DNA of 64,000 bases. Source: Virgibacillus_F necropolis_A. Lineage in GTDB: Bacteria; Bacillota; Bacilli; Bacillales; Amphibacillaceae. Below are positions 25,975 to 35,790 of the stretch, piece after piece. The stretch covers positions 3,162,001 through 3,226,000 of the forward strand of contig NZ_CP084992.1 in NCBI RefSeq assembly GCF_044793635.1, given 5' to 3'. The notes under the pieces were generated by a model that had not been told where the DNA came from, ran no database searches, and was given only the letters and a program-made list of their open reading frames with translations. Within the stretch, counting starts at the first letter, position 1; each line of letters starts with the position of its first letter. Made by a program: the position numbers and the translations under genes.

Positions 25975-26280
25975 TCTGAATGTTAGGTGAAGATGCTGTA
26001 TCTGCATGGTTACTGTCTCCTCTTGCAGGCCAATGGAGCAAATATAACATTAGTGCGAATCTGATTGCACCTGCTATTTGGACTTTGATGTATGACAAAA
26101 CAAGGCAAGAATGTCGTTAGATCAATTAGCCAAGCATGCTGAAATGATGAAAGTGGCGGTTCCACTATGAGAAAAGTTTGAGAAATGTGGGAAAAAACTT
26201 CTCTCCAATCATGACCTTCTAGTGTAATGCAAGGATGCCCATTACATGACTGTTTCAAGTTTTCTTATCTATGAAATTTA
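25975..26280 (+). pseudogene. Possible decayed coding remnant
   Basis: Two stretches read like broken protein: a frame with LGEDAVSAWLLSPLAGQWSK... (from about 25982) and, after a frame change, MSLDQLAKHAEMMKVAVPL then stop, EKFEKCGKKLLSNHDLL then stop, CKDAHYMTVSSFLIY. Three or more disruptions occur. The residue pattern looks protein-like but I do not recognise the family. It lies in an 800-bp gap that also contains a T-box relic. Confidence 0.35.
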
Positions 26281-26396
26281 AAAAGGTATGTCAATGGATA
26301 GTGGGTAAATATTTTATCCTTTTATTTCCTTAATTAATGTAGAAATATCAATACGTGCCCCCTCATATATTATCTAGATTATCCTAAGTTAACTAC

Positions 26397-26431
26397 AAAA
26401 CGCAGGTTTTTTAAATCCCCTGCGTTTTATT
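26397..26431. terminator. Hairpin terminator in the sinI-3D gap
   Basis: AAAACGCAGG pairs with CCTGCGTTTT, followed by ATTTATTT. No intact gene lies directly upstream. Confidence 0.65.
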
Positions 26432-26560
26432 TATTGGATTATAATATCGAGTAGATAGTTATGATTTTTTTTATTATCTGCTACATATTGTAAGTTCCAA
26501 AATAATGTACTCCATACAATCTTCTTTTATTAAAAAGTTGTGTGGTTTTATGACATATGC

Positions 26561-26624
26561 CCGCGGTGCCCCCCTTATTATCTTACCAATATTGGCAAGG
26601 TTACTTCATCGATTATATAGCTCT
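26561..26624 (-). repeat. Truncated duplicate of the trpS T-box antiterminator region
   Basis: About 64 bp nearly identical to 21958-22020 inside the trpS T-box, in the same orientation. CCGCGGTGCC..CCTTATTATCTTACC..TATTGGCAAG..CACTTCATC..ATTATATAGCTCT is shared with a handful of substitutions. The specifier stem and terminator are absent, and the T-box core has one change (AGGGGGGCACCGCG). No minus-strand gene lies downstream. Confidence 0.8.
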
Positions 26625-26731
26625 ATGAAATATAGTTGTAACATTATCTTAACTTCAGTGTAAATTTTAGGTGATATACTTTGGAATAAAATGTTGGATT
26701 TTTTAATAGAAATAGGAAGCGGGGGAAAATC

Positions 26732-27925
26732 TTGACAAGAAGATTAACTGCAATTACCTTAGCAACTACAATTGTTTTAAGCTTATCTTTTGGTATTAAC
26801 AGCTATGCAGAAACAAAAGAAGACTTAGAAAACATTCAGGAACAACGCAAGAATGTTAAAGAAGATTTATCAGAAGCGGATGAACAGGTTACTAACTTTA
26901 TGTACGAAATAGAAGAATTGAATAAAGAAATTGAACGTGTAAATCTATCATTAAAAGAAAAGCAAGATATGATAGAGAAAACGAAACAAAACATTACAAG
27001 TACAATAGAAGAAATTAGAATCATTCAAGATGAGGTCAAGGAATTAGAGACAGATATTGAAAAACGCCAAGAACTACTAAAGAATCGAATTGCCTCTTAT
27101 CAAAAGGCGGGTGGTTCGGTAAGTTATTTAGAAGTTATATTTGGTTCGCAAAGTTTTGGTGATTTTATAAGCCGTGTTACCATGGTTAACAAAATTACTG
27201 AGTCCGATGCGTCCTTGTTAGAAAACCTGGAAAGTGACATACATAAAGTAGCCGAAAAGCAAAAGCTTGCATTAGAGAAGCTCGACGAGTTAAACACAAT
27301 GAAAGTCGAACAAGAGAAATCGTTGGCGAAAATTAATGAAGAAAAGATACAAAATGAAAAACGGAGAAAGTTATTAGAAAAGAAACAGCAAGAGTTTATT
27401 GTATTAATAGATAAATTGCAAAGCGAAGACAAAGAGCTTGCTTCGCTTGAAGCAGACGTAAAACAAAATATTGCAGAGGCAGCAGCAAGAAAAGCTTCAC
27501 AAGCTGAACAATTGAAAGAAAATAAATCAAAAACTGTTGCGAAGGAAGAAAATGAAAATAAAGCAAAAGCTGTTAAGGAGAAAGAAGTTGCAGAAAAAGT
27601 AGATGAAACAGAAAAGAAACCACAAGACAATACGGACAAAGAAACATTCACCGTTACTGCAACGGCTTATACAATTGAAAGTGCTGGAGGCTCAGGAGTG
27701 ACCTACACCGGAATCGATCTTAGGGAAAATCCTAATGCAAAAGTAATTGCAGTCGATCCAAGCTTTATTCCCTTAGGTTCAGTCGTTCATGTAGAAGGAT
27801 ATGGTTATGCAATAGCAGGCGATATTGGCAGTGCAATTAATGGTAACAAAATTGATGTTTATGTCCCGACCCAACAAGCTGCAATAGAATGGGGTGTACG
27901 TACTGTTGAAGTGACAATTCAGTGA
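26732..27925 (+). CDS. Secreted coiled-coil protein with C-terminal 3D domain (cell-wall hydrolase-like)
   Basis: 397 aa. Signal peptide (about 1-26, SYA-E), a long coiled coil (about 27-255) of the PcsB/YvcE N-terminal type, with GSVSYLEVIFGSQSFGDFISR near 130-150, a Lys/Glu-rich linker (about 255-305) and a 3D domain (about 308-397). The three conserved Asp of the 3D domain are visible in VIAVDPSFIPLG, AGDIGSAI and NKIDVYVPT. 3D domains resemble the MltA lytic transglycosylase fold. Likely acts on peptidoglycan outside the cell. TTG start after GGGGGAAAATC. Confidence 0.88.
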   Translation: MTRRLTAITLATTIVLSLSFGINSYAETKEDLENIQEQRKNVKEDLSEADEQVTNFMYEIEELNKEIERVNLSLKEKQDMIEKTKQNITSTIEEIRIIQDEVKELETDIEKRQELLKNRIASYQKAGGSVSYLEVIFGSQSFGDFISRVTMVNKITESDASLLENLESDIHKVAEKQKLALEKLDELNTMKVEQEKSLAKINEEKIQNEKRRKLLEKKQQEFIVLIDKLQSEDKELASLEADVKQNIAEAAARKASQAEQLKENKSKTVAKEENENKAKAVKEKEVAEKVDETEKKPQDNTDKETFTVTATAYTIESAGGSGVTYTGIDLRENPNAKVIAVDPSFIPLGSVVHVEGYGYAIAGDIGSAINGNKIDVYVPTQQAAIEWGVRTVEVTIQ

Positions 27926-28325
27926 ATATGAAAGGATCTGTTTTCATAACTGGTTCTGATTAAAACACAAGTTTGTTAATATAATTGTGAAAGTAAACAA
28001 GAACACGTGGAAGTCATGAGTGTTCTTGTTTACTTTTTTCATATTCTAATTGTCTGGTTCATCATCTAAATACGAAATAACGTTTTAACTGTTTTATAAT
28101 TTCCACGATCCAAATTAGGATTAATCCTACACACTACCAACAAGTATTTTACGATATTTTATATAAATTTTAGTTGGATTATTATACATGCTTAATTATA
28201 AAAAGACAACAGTAATCCCGAATAAAAACAAGCCTTTTTTCGACATTAATTACACAATTTGCGTTCATTTTTTTGTTTTTATCCTATATAATAGAAACAA
28301 ACGAAGATTAGGAGATTGATATTTT
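27926..28325. other. Intergenic region, terminator then AT-rich sequence
   Basis: Apart from the hairpin at 27991-28039, about 290 bp of AT-rich DNA shows no ORF with an RBS and no repeat. A TATAAT at 28287-28292 could be the -10 of the next gene but has no clear -35. Confidence 0.5.
27991..28039. terminator. Terminator after the 3D-domain gene
   Basis: AAGTAAACAAGAACAC pairs perfectly with GTGTTCTTGTTTACTT (16-bp stem), then TTTT. Confidence 0.9.
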
Positions 28326-29543
28326 ATGGGGAAAAAACAGCTTGGATTTTTGACACTTATAGGAATTCTCCTGTTAAGTATGGGTTTGCCGATGAATGCA
28401 TTTGCAAGCGATGAAAAAGTAATACATACCGTTCAAAATCACACGAAAAAACAAACAAGCCTGAAGCCAATAGATATAGGTGAAAAAATGCAACGTTTTA
28501 CATTTGATGCTGGACTTGATTTTGAATATCCAGATGCCGTCCGTGGGATTTATGTTACTGGTCCGTCAGTAGGTGTGAAGCGTTTTGATAAGTTGGTAAA
28601 CTTGGTTGATACAACCGATTTGAATGCGATGGTAATTGACATAAAAGAAGATCACGGCAATTTAACATTTAAACCAAAAAAAGGTTCTCCATATGAAGAT
28701 ATCGCTATAAATTACATAAACGATCCACGCAAAATGCTGGAATCACTTGAAGAAAAAGGGATATATCCAATTGCACGAATCGTGGTATTTAAAGATTCTG
28801 TTCTTGCAAAAAAACACCCAGAATGGTCATTCAAGAAAAATGGAAAGGTATGGACGAATGGAAAGGGAGAAGCATTTGTAAGTCCATTTCAAAAAGAAGT
28901 TTGGAAATACAATGTAGAAATTGCAAAAATGGCTGCTGAGCTTGGGTTCCAAGAGATTCAGTTCGACTATGTTCGTTTTCCAGAAGGCTTCGAGGATTAT
29001 GATGACATTCTTGACTACAGTTTAGGCGATTATAAAGATTCAAGTATCAAAAATGTACAACGACGTGTTAATGCTGTAACTGACTTTGTTTCTTATGCGA
29101 AAGAAGAGTTAGAATACTATGGAGTAGATGTTTCCGTAGACATTTTTGGTTATGCTGCCACTATTCCTGAGGCACCTGGAATTGGGCAAAACTTTACGAA
29201 AATCTCCAAGAATGTAGATGTCATTTCATCTATGATTTACCCGAGTCATTGGACGTCATATTTTGGAATTGAAAAACCAGATACCCAGCCATATAAATTG
29301 GTTAGTGAGTATGCGAAAGTGGAAAATGAGGTATTAGGAAAATTGGAGGATCCACCAACATCAAGGCCATGGATTCAAGATTTTGAAGCTCCTTGGTTAT
29401 ACAGTGGTGCAACGAAACAATATGGCAAGGCGGAAGTGGAAGCGCAAATTAAAGCATTGAAAGAACATGGAATAGAAGAATTCTTAATCTGGAATGCTAG
29501 TAATGATTACACGAACAATGTGGACTATACACCACTTGACTAA
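28326..29543 (+). CDS. Secreted putative glycoside hydrolase (DUF4015)
   Basis: 405 aa. Signal peptide (about 1-27, AFA-S) and a DUF4015 TIM-barrel-like domain from about 60: VRGIYVTGPSVG, DLNAMVIDIKEDHGNLTF, PIARIVVFKDSVLAKKHPEW, EIQFDYVRFPEGF, VSVDIFGYAATIPEAPGIGQ and VDVISSMIYPSHW. Acidic residues in FDYVRFPE and VDIFGY are in the positions expected for catalysis in this clan, but the substrate is unknown. AGGAG precedes ATG 28326. Monocistronic, with its own terminator. Confidence 0.9.
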   Translation: MGKKQLGFLTLIGILLLSMGLPMNAFASDEKVIHTVQNHTKKQTSLKPIDIGEKMQRFTFDAGLDFEYPDAVRGIYVTGPSVGVKRFDKLVNLVDTTDLNAMVIDIKEDHGNLTFKPKKGSPYEDIAINYINDPRKMLESLEEKGIYPIARIVVFKDSVLAKKHPEWSFKKNGKVWTNGKGEAFVSPFQKEVWKYNVEIAKMAAELGFQEIQFDYVRFPEGFEDYDDILDYSLGDYKDSSIKNVQRRVNAVTDFVSYAKEELEYYGVDVSVDIFGYAATIPEAPGIGQNFTKISKNVDVISSMIYPSHWTSYFGIEKPDTQPYKLVSEYAKVENEVLGKLEDPPTSRPWIQDFEAPWLYSGATKQYGKAEVEAQIKALKEHGIEEFLIWNASNDYTNNVDYTPLD

Positions 29544-29585
29544 ATAGAAAAAACAGATCTCAAGTGGGATCTGTTTTTTCTATTT
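29542..29585. terminator. Terminator after DUF4015 gene
   Basis: AAATAGAAAAAACAGATC pairs perfectly with GATCTGTTTTTTCTATTT. Confidence 0.9.
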
Positions 29586-29731
29586 CAGATTAAAAAGTGG
29601 GAATTGGGGTAAACAAATAATAGTGCCTGTTTATATGTTATTTAACAAAATACAAAATCTTCGTTATAATAGAGATGACTACTTAAGAAATACGGATGCG
29701 GCTACACAAAAAAACTCAAAGGAGTAGATCA

Positions 29732-30325
29732 ATGAACTGGTATGAAAAGTTAAACAAATATTTCCCTGTAGAGGAAATGAAATCTAAGGAACATATGGAC
29801 ATGCTACTCAAAGAAAAAGGGGACATTTATTACAAAGATGAAAGCCCTAATCATGTTTTAATGTTCGCTGAATTCGACAGTTTTATTTTTATTGACTATG
29901 TTTGGGTATCTACAGAAACAAGAGGACAGGGGACTGGCCATAAAATAATGGAGAAACTTAAAGAAAAAGGGAAACCAATTATTTTGGAAGTAGAGCCTGT
30001 TGATTATGATGATACAGATACAGAAAAGCGCCTCCGTTTTTACCAAAGAGAGGGATTCACCCACGCACAATCCATTGGATATAATCGCCGATCACTTGCT
30101 ACAAATGAAGAGACTCCTATGGAAATATTATATTGGTCTCCTAATGATGATTCCGAAGAAGTAATTTATGAGAAGATGAAGCATATGTATGATCAAATTC
30201 ATACGTATAAAGATGAAGAAATTTACGGGCAATCGTATCAGCCAGTTGATGAAGTGCTGAGCTATGATACGGATCGTGATTCTGAAGATATTTTACAAAG
30301 TTTAAAAAGTACTGAGAAGGCATAA
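29732..30325 (+). CDS. yjbC: GNAT family acetyltransferase YjbC
   Basis: 197 aa from ATG 29732, seven bases after AAAGGAG; the in-frame ATG at 29696 lacks an RBS. The GNAT acetyl-CoA loop reads VSTETRGQGTGHKIM (about 63-77), with LEVEPVDYDDTDTEKRLRFYQREGF after it and a C-terminal acidic tail. Near-identical motifs are found in B. subtilis YjbC, which precedes spx there as here. Substrate not known; YjbC has been linked to salt-stress survival. Confidence 0.9.
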   Translation: MNWYEKLNKYFPVEEMKSKEHMDMLLKEKGDIYYKDESPNHVLMFAEFDSFIFIDYVWVSTETRGQGTGHKIMEKLKEKGKPIILEVEPVDYDDTDTEKRLRFYQREGFTHAQSIGYNRRSLATNEETPMEILYWSPNDDSEEVIYEKMKHMYDQIHTYKDEEIYGQSYQPVDEVLSYDTDRDSEDILQSLKSTEKA

Positions 30326-30331
30326 GAAATA

Positions 30332-30366
30332 AGCAGCCTCATTATTTCTTGGGGGCTGCTATATTA
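30332..30366 (+). terminator. Terminator after yjbC
   Basis: AGCAGCC pairs with GGCTGCT; only a weak A/T tail (ATATTAT) follows. Confidence 0.55.
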
Positions 30367-30496
30367 TAATTTGAAAATTATTTTCAGCTAATGGGTTTAA
30401 TTGAAAATGATTCGGGGTATGTTATATATAATTGTAAACATTTCATGAACATGAGTGAAAAAACCTAACTTTTTTATCATATACTCTACCTTCAGC

Positions 30497-30525
30497 TTGA
30501 CAAATGTAGTATACTTTACATATAG
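30497..30525 (+). promoter_or_regulatory. Promoter of spx
   Basis: Perfect -35 TTGACA (30497-30502) and an ATATAG -10 at 17-bp spacing, about 80 bp before spx. Confidence 0.6.
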
Positions 30526-30606
30526 GTTATTTAAACTTATTTTAATCTAATAAGTCATACAAATTTCATGAAATAACCATCACATTAGAATGAGGAGTGA
30601 AGTTTT

Positions 30607-31002
30607 ATGGTAACACTTTATACCTCACCAAGTTGTACTTCGTGCAGAAAAGCAAAAGCATGGTTAGAAGAACACGATATACCGTTCACTGAACGAAATA
30701 TATTTTCCGAACCATTGTCATTAGACGAAATCAAGGAAATTTTACGTATGACAGAGGATGGAACTGACGAGATAATTTCAACTCGTTCTAAGGTTTTCCA
30801 GAAGTTAGACGTAAATATAGATCAATTGCCTTTGAAAGATTTATTTCACTTGATTCAACAAAATCCAGGGCTATTACGACGACCAATTATACTTGATGAA
30901 AAACGTCTACAGGTTGGTTATAATGAAGATGAAATAAGACGATTTTTACCTAGAACGGTACGTACATTTCAACTACGCGAGGCTCAACGTATGGTAAACT
31001 AA
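30607..31002 (+). CDS. spx: Transcriptional regulator Spx
   Basis: 131 aa, ArsC-like thioredoxin fold with the redox switch C10-T-S-C13. It ends LRRPIILDEKRLQVGYNEDEIRRFLPR..., and the Arg-rich RRPI segment near 91-94 is the RNA polymerase alpha-binding region. Spx controls the thiol-stress response and is degraded by ClpXP with the SpxH adaptor, encoded at 36312. GAGGAGTG precedes the ATG. Confidence 0.97.
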   Translation: MVTLYTSPSCTSCRKAKAWLEEHDIPFTERNIFSEPLSLDEIKEILRMTEDGTDEIISTRSKVFQKLDVNIDQLPLKDLFHLIQQNPGLLRRPIILDEKRLQVGYNEDEIRRFLPRTVRTFQLREAQRMVN

Positions 31003-31035
31003 TTTTTTGCGAAATTAGTTGGAAAACGATAAAAG

Positions 31036-31074
31036 TAAAAACGCAGACCTGAAGTAAGGAGGTTCTGCGTTTTT
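31036..31074. terminator. Terminator after spx
   Basis: AAAAACGCAGA pairs with TCTGCGTTTTT around a 16-base loop. Confidence 0.85.
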
Positions 31075-31320
31075 GTATGTACCACCTAAAAAAAGCACGT
31101 GACAAATTAGCATTTATCATCTAAAATATAATACTAAATTATCTATATATAGGCATTTTAATTTTCAAAAGGTATCATTGTAGCATACAATGACAATATA
31201 GAAACCAATACAACCAATGAATGGGTTAAAAAAGTCGGTAATCGGGTATTTAAATAGTAAAGAAGTATGGGTGAGATGGTCTCTTCCACCTAACTATTTA
31301 ATAGAAGGGAGAGAAATACC

Positions 31321-32013
31321 ATGGAAATAGAAAGAATCAATGATAATACCGTAAAGTTTTATATATCCTACGTTGACATTGAGGATCGAGGATTTGAACG
31401 CGAGGAAATTTGGTACAATCGCGAACGTAGTGAACAATTATTCTGGCAAATGATGGATGAAGTAAATTATAAAGAAGATTTTAATGTAGATGGACCTCTT
31501 TGGATACAGGTGCAAGCATTAGATAAAGGACTAGAAATTATTGTAACGAAGGCTCAAGTTTCCAAGAACGGTGAGAATATTGAGTTGTCCACTGAGAATG
31601 GAAAAACCATAGATTTATCTGTAGATGAGGATATTGAGAATATGTTAGAAAATAAATTTGGTAAATCAACTGACAAAGATGCGGAAGAAAATGAAGTCGA
31701 AGAAGAGGGCAATTTATCACTTGTCCTAAGATTTAATGACTTTGAAGATGTAATACAGCTGAGCCATTATTTCCAGGATGAGACGGATTCATTCCAGGAT
31801 AGCCTATTCTACTTTAATAATAACTATTACTTTTATCTCGAATTTATTGATGAATCGTTGGATGACGACAAACAAGAGGATGTTATTAGTAAGATTTTCG
31901 AGTTTGGTAAGGACACCGATGTAACCATTCATTATCTAGAAGAATATGGGAAAAAAATATTCACAGACGACACATTTGAACAAGTGAGGAACTATTTTCC
32001 TGCACAACTATAA
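31321..32013 (+). CDS. mecA: Adaptor protein MecA
   Basis: 230 aa. The N-terminal domain MEIERINDNTVKFYISYVDI (substrate binding), an acidic linker (about 118-135) and the C-terminal ClpC-binding domain (about 138-230, SLVLRFNDFEDVIQLSHYF) are in the usual order. MecA delivers ComK and other targets to ClpCP. AGAAGGGAGAG precedes ATG 31321. Flanked by spx and coiA as in B. subtilis. The 319-bp gap before it holds the spx terminator and otherwise nothing recognisable. Confidence 0.96.
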   Translation: MEIERINDNTVKFYISYVDIEDRGFEREEIWYNRERSEQLFWQMMDEVNYKEDFNVDGPLWIQVQALDKGLEIIVTKAQVSKNGENIELSTENGKTIDLSVDEDIENMLENKFGKSTDKDAEENEVEEEGNLSLVLRFNDFEDVIQLSHYFQDETDSFQDSLFYFNNNYYFYLEFIDESLDDDKQEDVISKIFEFGKDTDVTIHYLEEYGKKIFTDDTFEQVRNYFPAQL

Positions 32014-32040
32014 GGCATCCAATTGTGGGTGTCTTTTTTT
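32012..32040 (+). terminator. Terminator after mecA
   Basis: GGCATCC pairs with GGTGTC(T) and is followed by TTTTTTT directly after the stop. Confidence 0.7.
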
Positions 32041-32104
32041 GTTGAATTCTTGCAGGAACTTTTTCATCTCTGTTGAATTAATAATAACGGAGGTGATACC
32101 ATAC

Positions 32105-33277
32105 ATGCTTCAAGCAAAATTAAAAAATGGTAAGCTGATCACTCTTGTAAGTCTGACAAGGCAGGAAATCCTAAAGGCGAAACAAGATGAATTTTTTTGC
32201 CCTATCTGTAATGAACTTGTTTTGGTGAAAGCCGGTCAAAAAACGGTTCCACATTTTGCGCATCGTTCAAAACTGGAATGTGCGTCACATGATTATGGGG
32301 AGGGCCCGTATCACGAGCAAGGAAAGCTTTTATTGTATAATTGGTTAAAGAATCAAGGTGCTGACGTCGAGCTTGAAAAATATATTGCGGAGATTAATCA
32401 ACGTCCAGATCTTTATGTGACAGTTAAAGGTCGGAAAATTGCCATTGAATATCAATGTGCACGGATTCCAGTAGAAGTTTTAAACCAGCGGAACATAGGT
32501 TACATGAAGGCAGGAATTACCCCAATTTGGATTCTTGGGGCCAAACATTTTCAGCGATTACGACAACACCATTTTAAAGCAGATCAACTTATTCTTTCGT
32601 TTCTCCACCGATTTTCACCTGACTTTCCCTTAACACTTTATTTCTTTTGTCCACAAACCCTTCAATTTATCTTCATTCAACACATTCATTTATTATCTTC
32701 ACGTCAGGCTATTGGATTATTTAAGTTTACTTCATTAAAAAATATGACTTTTTCTAGTTTATTTTCCCAGCAAAAATTGCACGATAAGTGGCTATTTGGA
32801 TTGTGGGGGAACGAAAAGAAAAATTTTCGATTACGGCAAAGCAATCGGTTGTATGGTTCAGAGTTAGCATGGCATAAATGGTTATATGAAAAGGGAACAC
32901 ATAAAGAAAATCTTCCATCCATCGTACATCTACCAGTTGCTGCACAATATCGAATGGGAACACCTCTTCATAATTGGCAAAGTAGATTGTGCCTGGATTT
33001 GTTACACCCGATGCCAATAGGAAGTACTTTTTCGCTTGAAAGATGTCAACGGATACTCCGATATCACCCTCATCAACATTTTTTCCTAATCAAAGGTGTG
33101 GATAACCCTATCTACGAATATTTGGCGTTATTAAAGAAACTTCAAATAATCGAGGAAATTAATGCTCGGCTCTTTAAAAAAGTTAAAGAGATACACTTCC
33201 ACAAAAACATTGAAGAATCCCTTGCAGCAGATGCGCGTTTAATGAATCAGATAATCCATTGTAGTACAATGGATTAG
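32105..33277 (+). CDS. coiA: Competence protein CoiA
   Basis: 390 aa from ATG 32105, preceded by GGAGGTGAT; an upstream in-frame start at 32039 lies in the mecA terminator. An N-terminal zinc-ribbon-like FFCPICNELVLVKAGQKTVPHFAH (about 23-46) is followed by a restriction-endonuclease-like core with DVELEKYIAEINQRPDLYV...KIAIEYQCARIP (about 85-120; D..EYQ). CoiA promotes recombination during transformation. The last two thirds are less conserved, as in the family. Confidence 0.9.
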   Translation: MLQAKLKNGKLITLVSLTRQEILKAKQDEFFCPICNELVLVKAGQKTVPHFAHRSKLECASHDYGEGPYHEQGKLLLYNWLKNQGADVELEKYIAEINQRPDLYVTVKGRKIAIEYQCARIPVEVLNQRNIGYMKAGITPIWILGAKHFQRLRQHHFKADQLILSFLHRFSPDFPLTLYFFCPQTLQFIFIQHIHLLSSRQAIGLFKFTSLKNMTFSSLFSQQKLHDKWLFGLWGNEKKNFRLRQSNRLYGSELAWHKWLYEKGTHKENLPSIVHLPVAAQYRMGTPLHNWQSRLCLDLLHPMPIGSTFSLERCQRILRYHPHQHFFLIKGVDNPIYEYLALLKKLQIIEEINARLFKKVKEIHFHKNIEESLAADARLMNQIIHCSTMD

Positions 33278-33324
33278 TGCATGATTATAGAAAAAATTAA
33301 CATACTAAGGAAGTCTTTATATTT

Positions 33325-33785
33325 GGCTGTTTACCCAAAGATTGTTGCTTTTTAAGAGAATAGATATAAACGACGTAAGTGCTATGTTGATTTCCGTTCC
33401 GGACAGTCGCTTTCCGCGGGCAACGCTTCAGCCTCCTCGGAAGAAAACCACTTCCTGCGGGGTCTTCAGCTGTTGCTTTTCCCGCAGGAGTCGACTGTCC
33501 GTAACTCCAATCAACAATCATAAAGTAATGTGAATAGTTATTACTAGCATTTAATCAAGAAAAATGAATGTTATAAAGTTGTTAAGCACAATCCCAGCGG
33601 AGGAAATACACGAAGACTCCTGCGGGAACAGCGAAGACGATGAGACCCCGCAGTGAGCGGTCTTTGCTCGCGAGGAGGCTCAGCGCGAGCCCGCGGAAAG
33701 CGAAGTGTATTTCCGTAGCGGTAAGTTACGCCGCAGTTTACATCAACTATAAAGATGAAAAGCAACAATGCGTACGAAAATAGTC
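33325..33785. mobile_element. MITE, family A, copy 3
   Basis: About 461 bp. Left end GGCTGTTTACCCAAAGATTG, right end ...AAAAGCAACAATG and GTACGAAAATAGTC, with the last bases diverged from GAGCC. The interior has the same GC-rich inverted segments as copies 1 and 2 (CTTTCCGCGGGC, CCCGCGGAAAGC). Flanks TTATATTT and TTTATTTT are similar but not an exact 8-bp duplication. Both flanks contain AGTCTTTAT. Confidence 0.82.
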
Positions 33786-33856
33786 TTTATTTTTTACAGG
33801 AATTTAGTAAATTTTACCGAATATGTATAGAGGGGTTAAAAAAGGAGGATGTTTAA

Positions 33857-35671
33857 GTGGCAAAAGGAACAAAGGAATTACCAAAAAGAAGTGAATTACC
33901 TAAAGAACTAAAATGGGATTTAGAAGATATTTTCGCAACTGACGAAGAATGGGAACAAGAATTAAAAAGTTTAAAGCAGGATATCCCGGAGATTGAAGCA
34001 TATGATGGCAAATTATCTGATTCGGCACAAGTATTATACGATGTGTTAAAGCTACAGGATGATCTTTCACAACGTTTAGGAAAGCTTTATACATATGCAC
34101 ATATGCGGAATGATCAAGATACAACCAATTCATTTTACCAGGAATTGAATGCAAAGGCTGAAAACGTCATCACCATTGCATCTAGTTCAATGAGTTATAT
34201 TGTGCCTGAAATTTTAAGCATTGACGAATCGAAGCTTAAGCAATTTCAATCCGAAAAAGAAGAATTAGCATTATATAAACAAACATTGGATGAAATTGCG
34301 CGTCAACGTGCACATGTTTTAAGTCAAAAAGAAGAAGCGTTGCTTGCGGAAGCTTCTGACCCGATGGAAAACGCATCTCAAACATTTGGTTTGTTAAATA
34401 ATGCGGATCTAACTTTCCCAACTATTAAAAATGAAGACGGAGAAGAGATAGATTTAACACATGGGCGTTATATCAACTTTTTAGAATCAAAAGACCGTAG
34501 AGTACGCGAAGATGCATTCAAGGCGATGTATGGCACGTATGGTAGTTTTAAAAACACATTTTCTTCTACCTTAACAGGAACCATTAAAAAGGATAACTTT
34601 TACGCGAAAATTCGTAATTACGATTCAGCAAGGCATGCGGCCTTGGATGGAAATAATATTCCAGAACAGGTTTATGAAAATTTAGTCGAAGCGGTGAATG
34701 ATAAAATTCATTTACTACACCGTTATTCTGCATTGCGCAAGAAAGTATTAGAGCTGGATGAATTGCATATGTATGACATGTATACACCGCTTGTGCAAAA
34801 TGTTGAAATGAAAATTCCGTATGAAAAAGCACAGGAATATGTTGTGGAAAGCCTTGCACCACTTGGGGAAGAGTATGTCGACATTATCAAGGAAGGTTAT
34901 CAAAATCGCTGGATTGATGTGGAAGAGAATAAAGGAAAGCGTAGTGGAGCATATTCATCAGGTGCTTATGGTACAAATCCATATATTTTGTTAAATTGGC
35001 AGGATAATGTGAACGATTTATTCACCTTAGCCCACGAACTAGGACATTCCGTTCATAGCTATTACACTCGAAAATCGCAGCCGTTCCGCTATGGAAACTA
35101 TTCCATTTTTGTGGCTGAAGTTGCGTCAACTTGTAATGAGGCATTATTGAACGAGTATATGCTGAACAATCTGGAAGATGAAAAAGAAAAGCTATTCTTG
35201 CTTAATCATTTCCTAGAAGGCTTCCGTGGAACCGTATTCCGTCAAACTATGTTTGCGGAGTTCGAGCATGATATTCATAAGCGGATGCAGGAAGGCGAGG
35301 CACTAACAGCTGACAAACTGACGGAAATTTATTATGCATTAAATAAGAAATACTTCGGTGATGAAGTTGTATCAGATGAGGAAATCGGACTGGAATGGTC
35401 GCGTATCCCACATTTTTATTACAACTATTATGTATTCCAATATGCAACAGGGTATTCAGCAGCAACCTCTTTAGCAAAAGGAATTTTAACTGATCAGGAT
35501 GGAGAAGCTGTCGAGAGATATCTAAACTTCTTGAAAGCAGGAAGCAGTGACTTTCCAATTGAAGTATTGAAAAAGGCTGGTGTCGACATGACCTCCAAAC
35601 AACCAATACTTGAAGCGCTGGATGTTTTTGAAGAAAAGTTAGGAGAAATGGAAAAAATGTTGTTGAAATAG
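33857..35671 (+). CDS. pepF: Oligoendopeptidase F
   Basis: 604 aa, M3 family. The zinc motif is H393-E-L-G-H397 (TLAHELGHSVHSYY), with the third ligand in FVAEVASTCNEALL near 426. N-terminal RSELPKELKWDLEDIFATDEEWE is the PepF start. It cleaves 7-17 residue oligopeptides in the cytosol. GTG start at 33857 with AAAGGAGGA about 9 bases upstream. Directly right of the MITE copy 3; position after coiA is as in B. subtilis (yjbG). Confidence 0.96.
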   Translation: MAKGTKELPKRSELPKELKWDLEDIFATDEEWEQELKSLKQDIPEIEAYDGKLSDSAQVLYDVLKLQDDLSQRLGKLYTYAHMRNDQDTTNSFYQELNAKAENVITIASSSMSYIVPEILSIDESKLKQFQSEKEELALYKQTLDEIARQRAHVLSQKEEALLAEASDPMENASQTFGLLNNADLTFPTIKNEDGEEIDLTHGRYINFLESKDRRVREDAFKAMYGTYGSFKNTFSSTLTGTIKKDNFYAKIRNYDSARHAALDGNNIPEQVYENLVEAVNDKIHLLHRYSALRKKVLELDELHMYDMYTPLVQNVEMKIPYEKAQEYVVESLAPLGEEYVDIIKEGYQNRWIDVEENKGKRSGAYSSGAYGTNPYILLNWQDNVNDLFTLAHELGHSVHSYYTRKSQPFRYGNYSIFVAEVASTCNEALLNEYMLNNLEDEKEKLFLLNHFLEGFRGTVFRQTMFAEFEHDIHKRMQEGEALTADKLTEIYYALNKKYFGDEVVSDEEIGLEWSRIPHFYYNYYVFQYATGYSAATSLAKGILTDQDGEAVERYLNFLKAGSSDFPIEVLKKAGVDMTSKQPILEALDVFEEKLGEMEKMLLK

Positions 35672-35680
35672 ATTACGATG

Positions 35681-35718
35681 AAAGAGGATGTTCCTTTGGG
35701 GGAACATCCTCTTTCTAT
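35681..35718. terminator. Terminator after pepF
   Basis: AAAGAGGATGTTCC pairs perfectly with GGAACATCCTCTTT around a 6-base loop. Confidence 0.9.
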
Positions 35719-35790
35719 TTTGGGAGGGGATATTAGTTTGGAGTGCTACGCTGCGGGATACCGACTTATATCAACCGGGATTCCCCCGTG

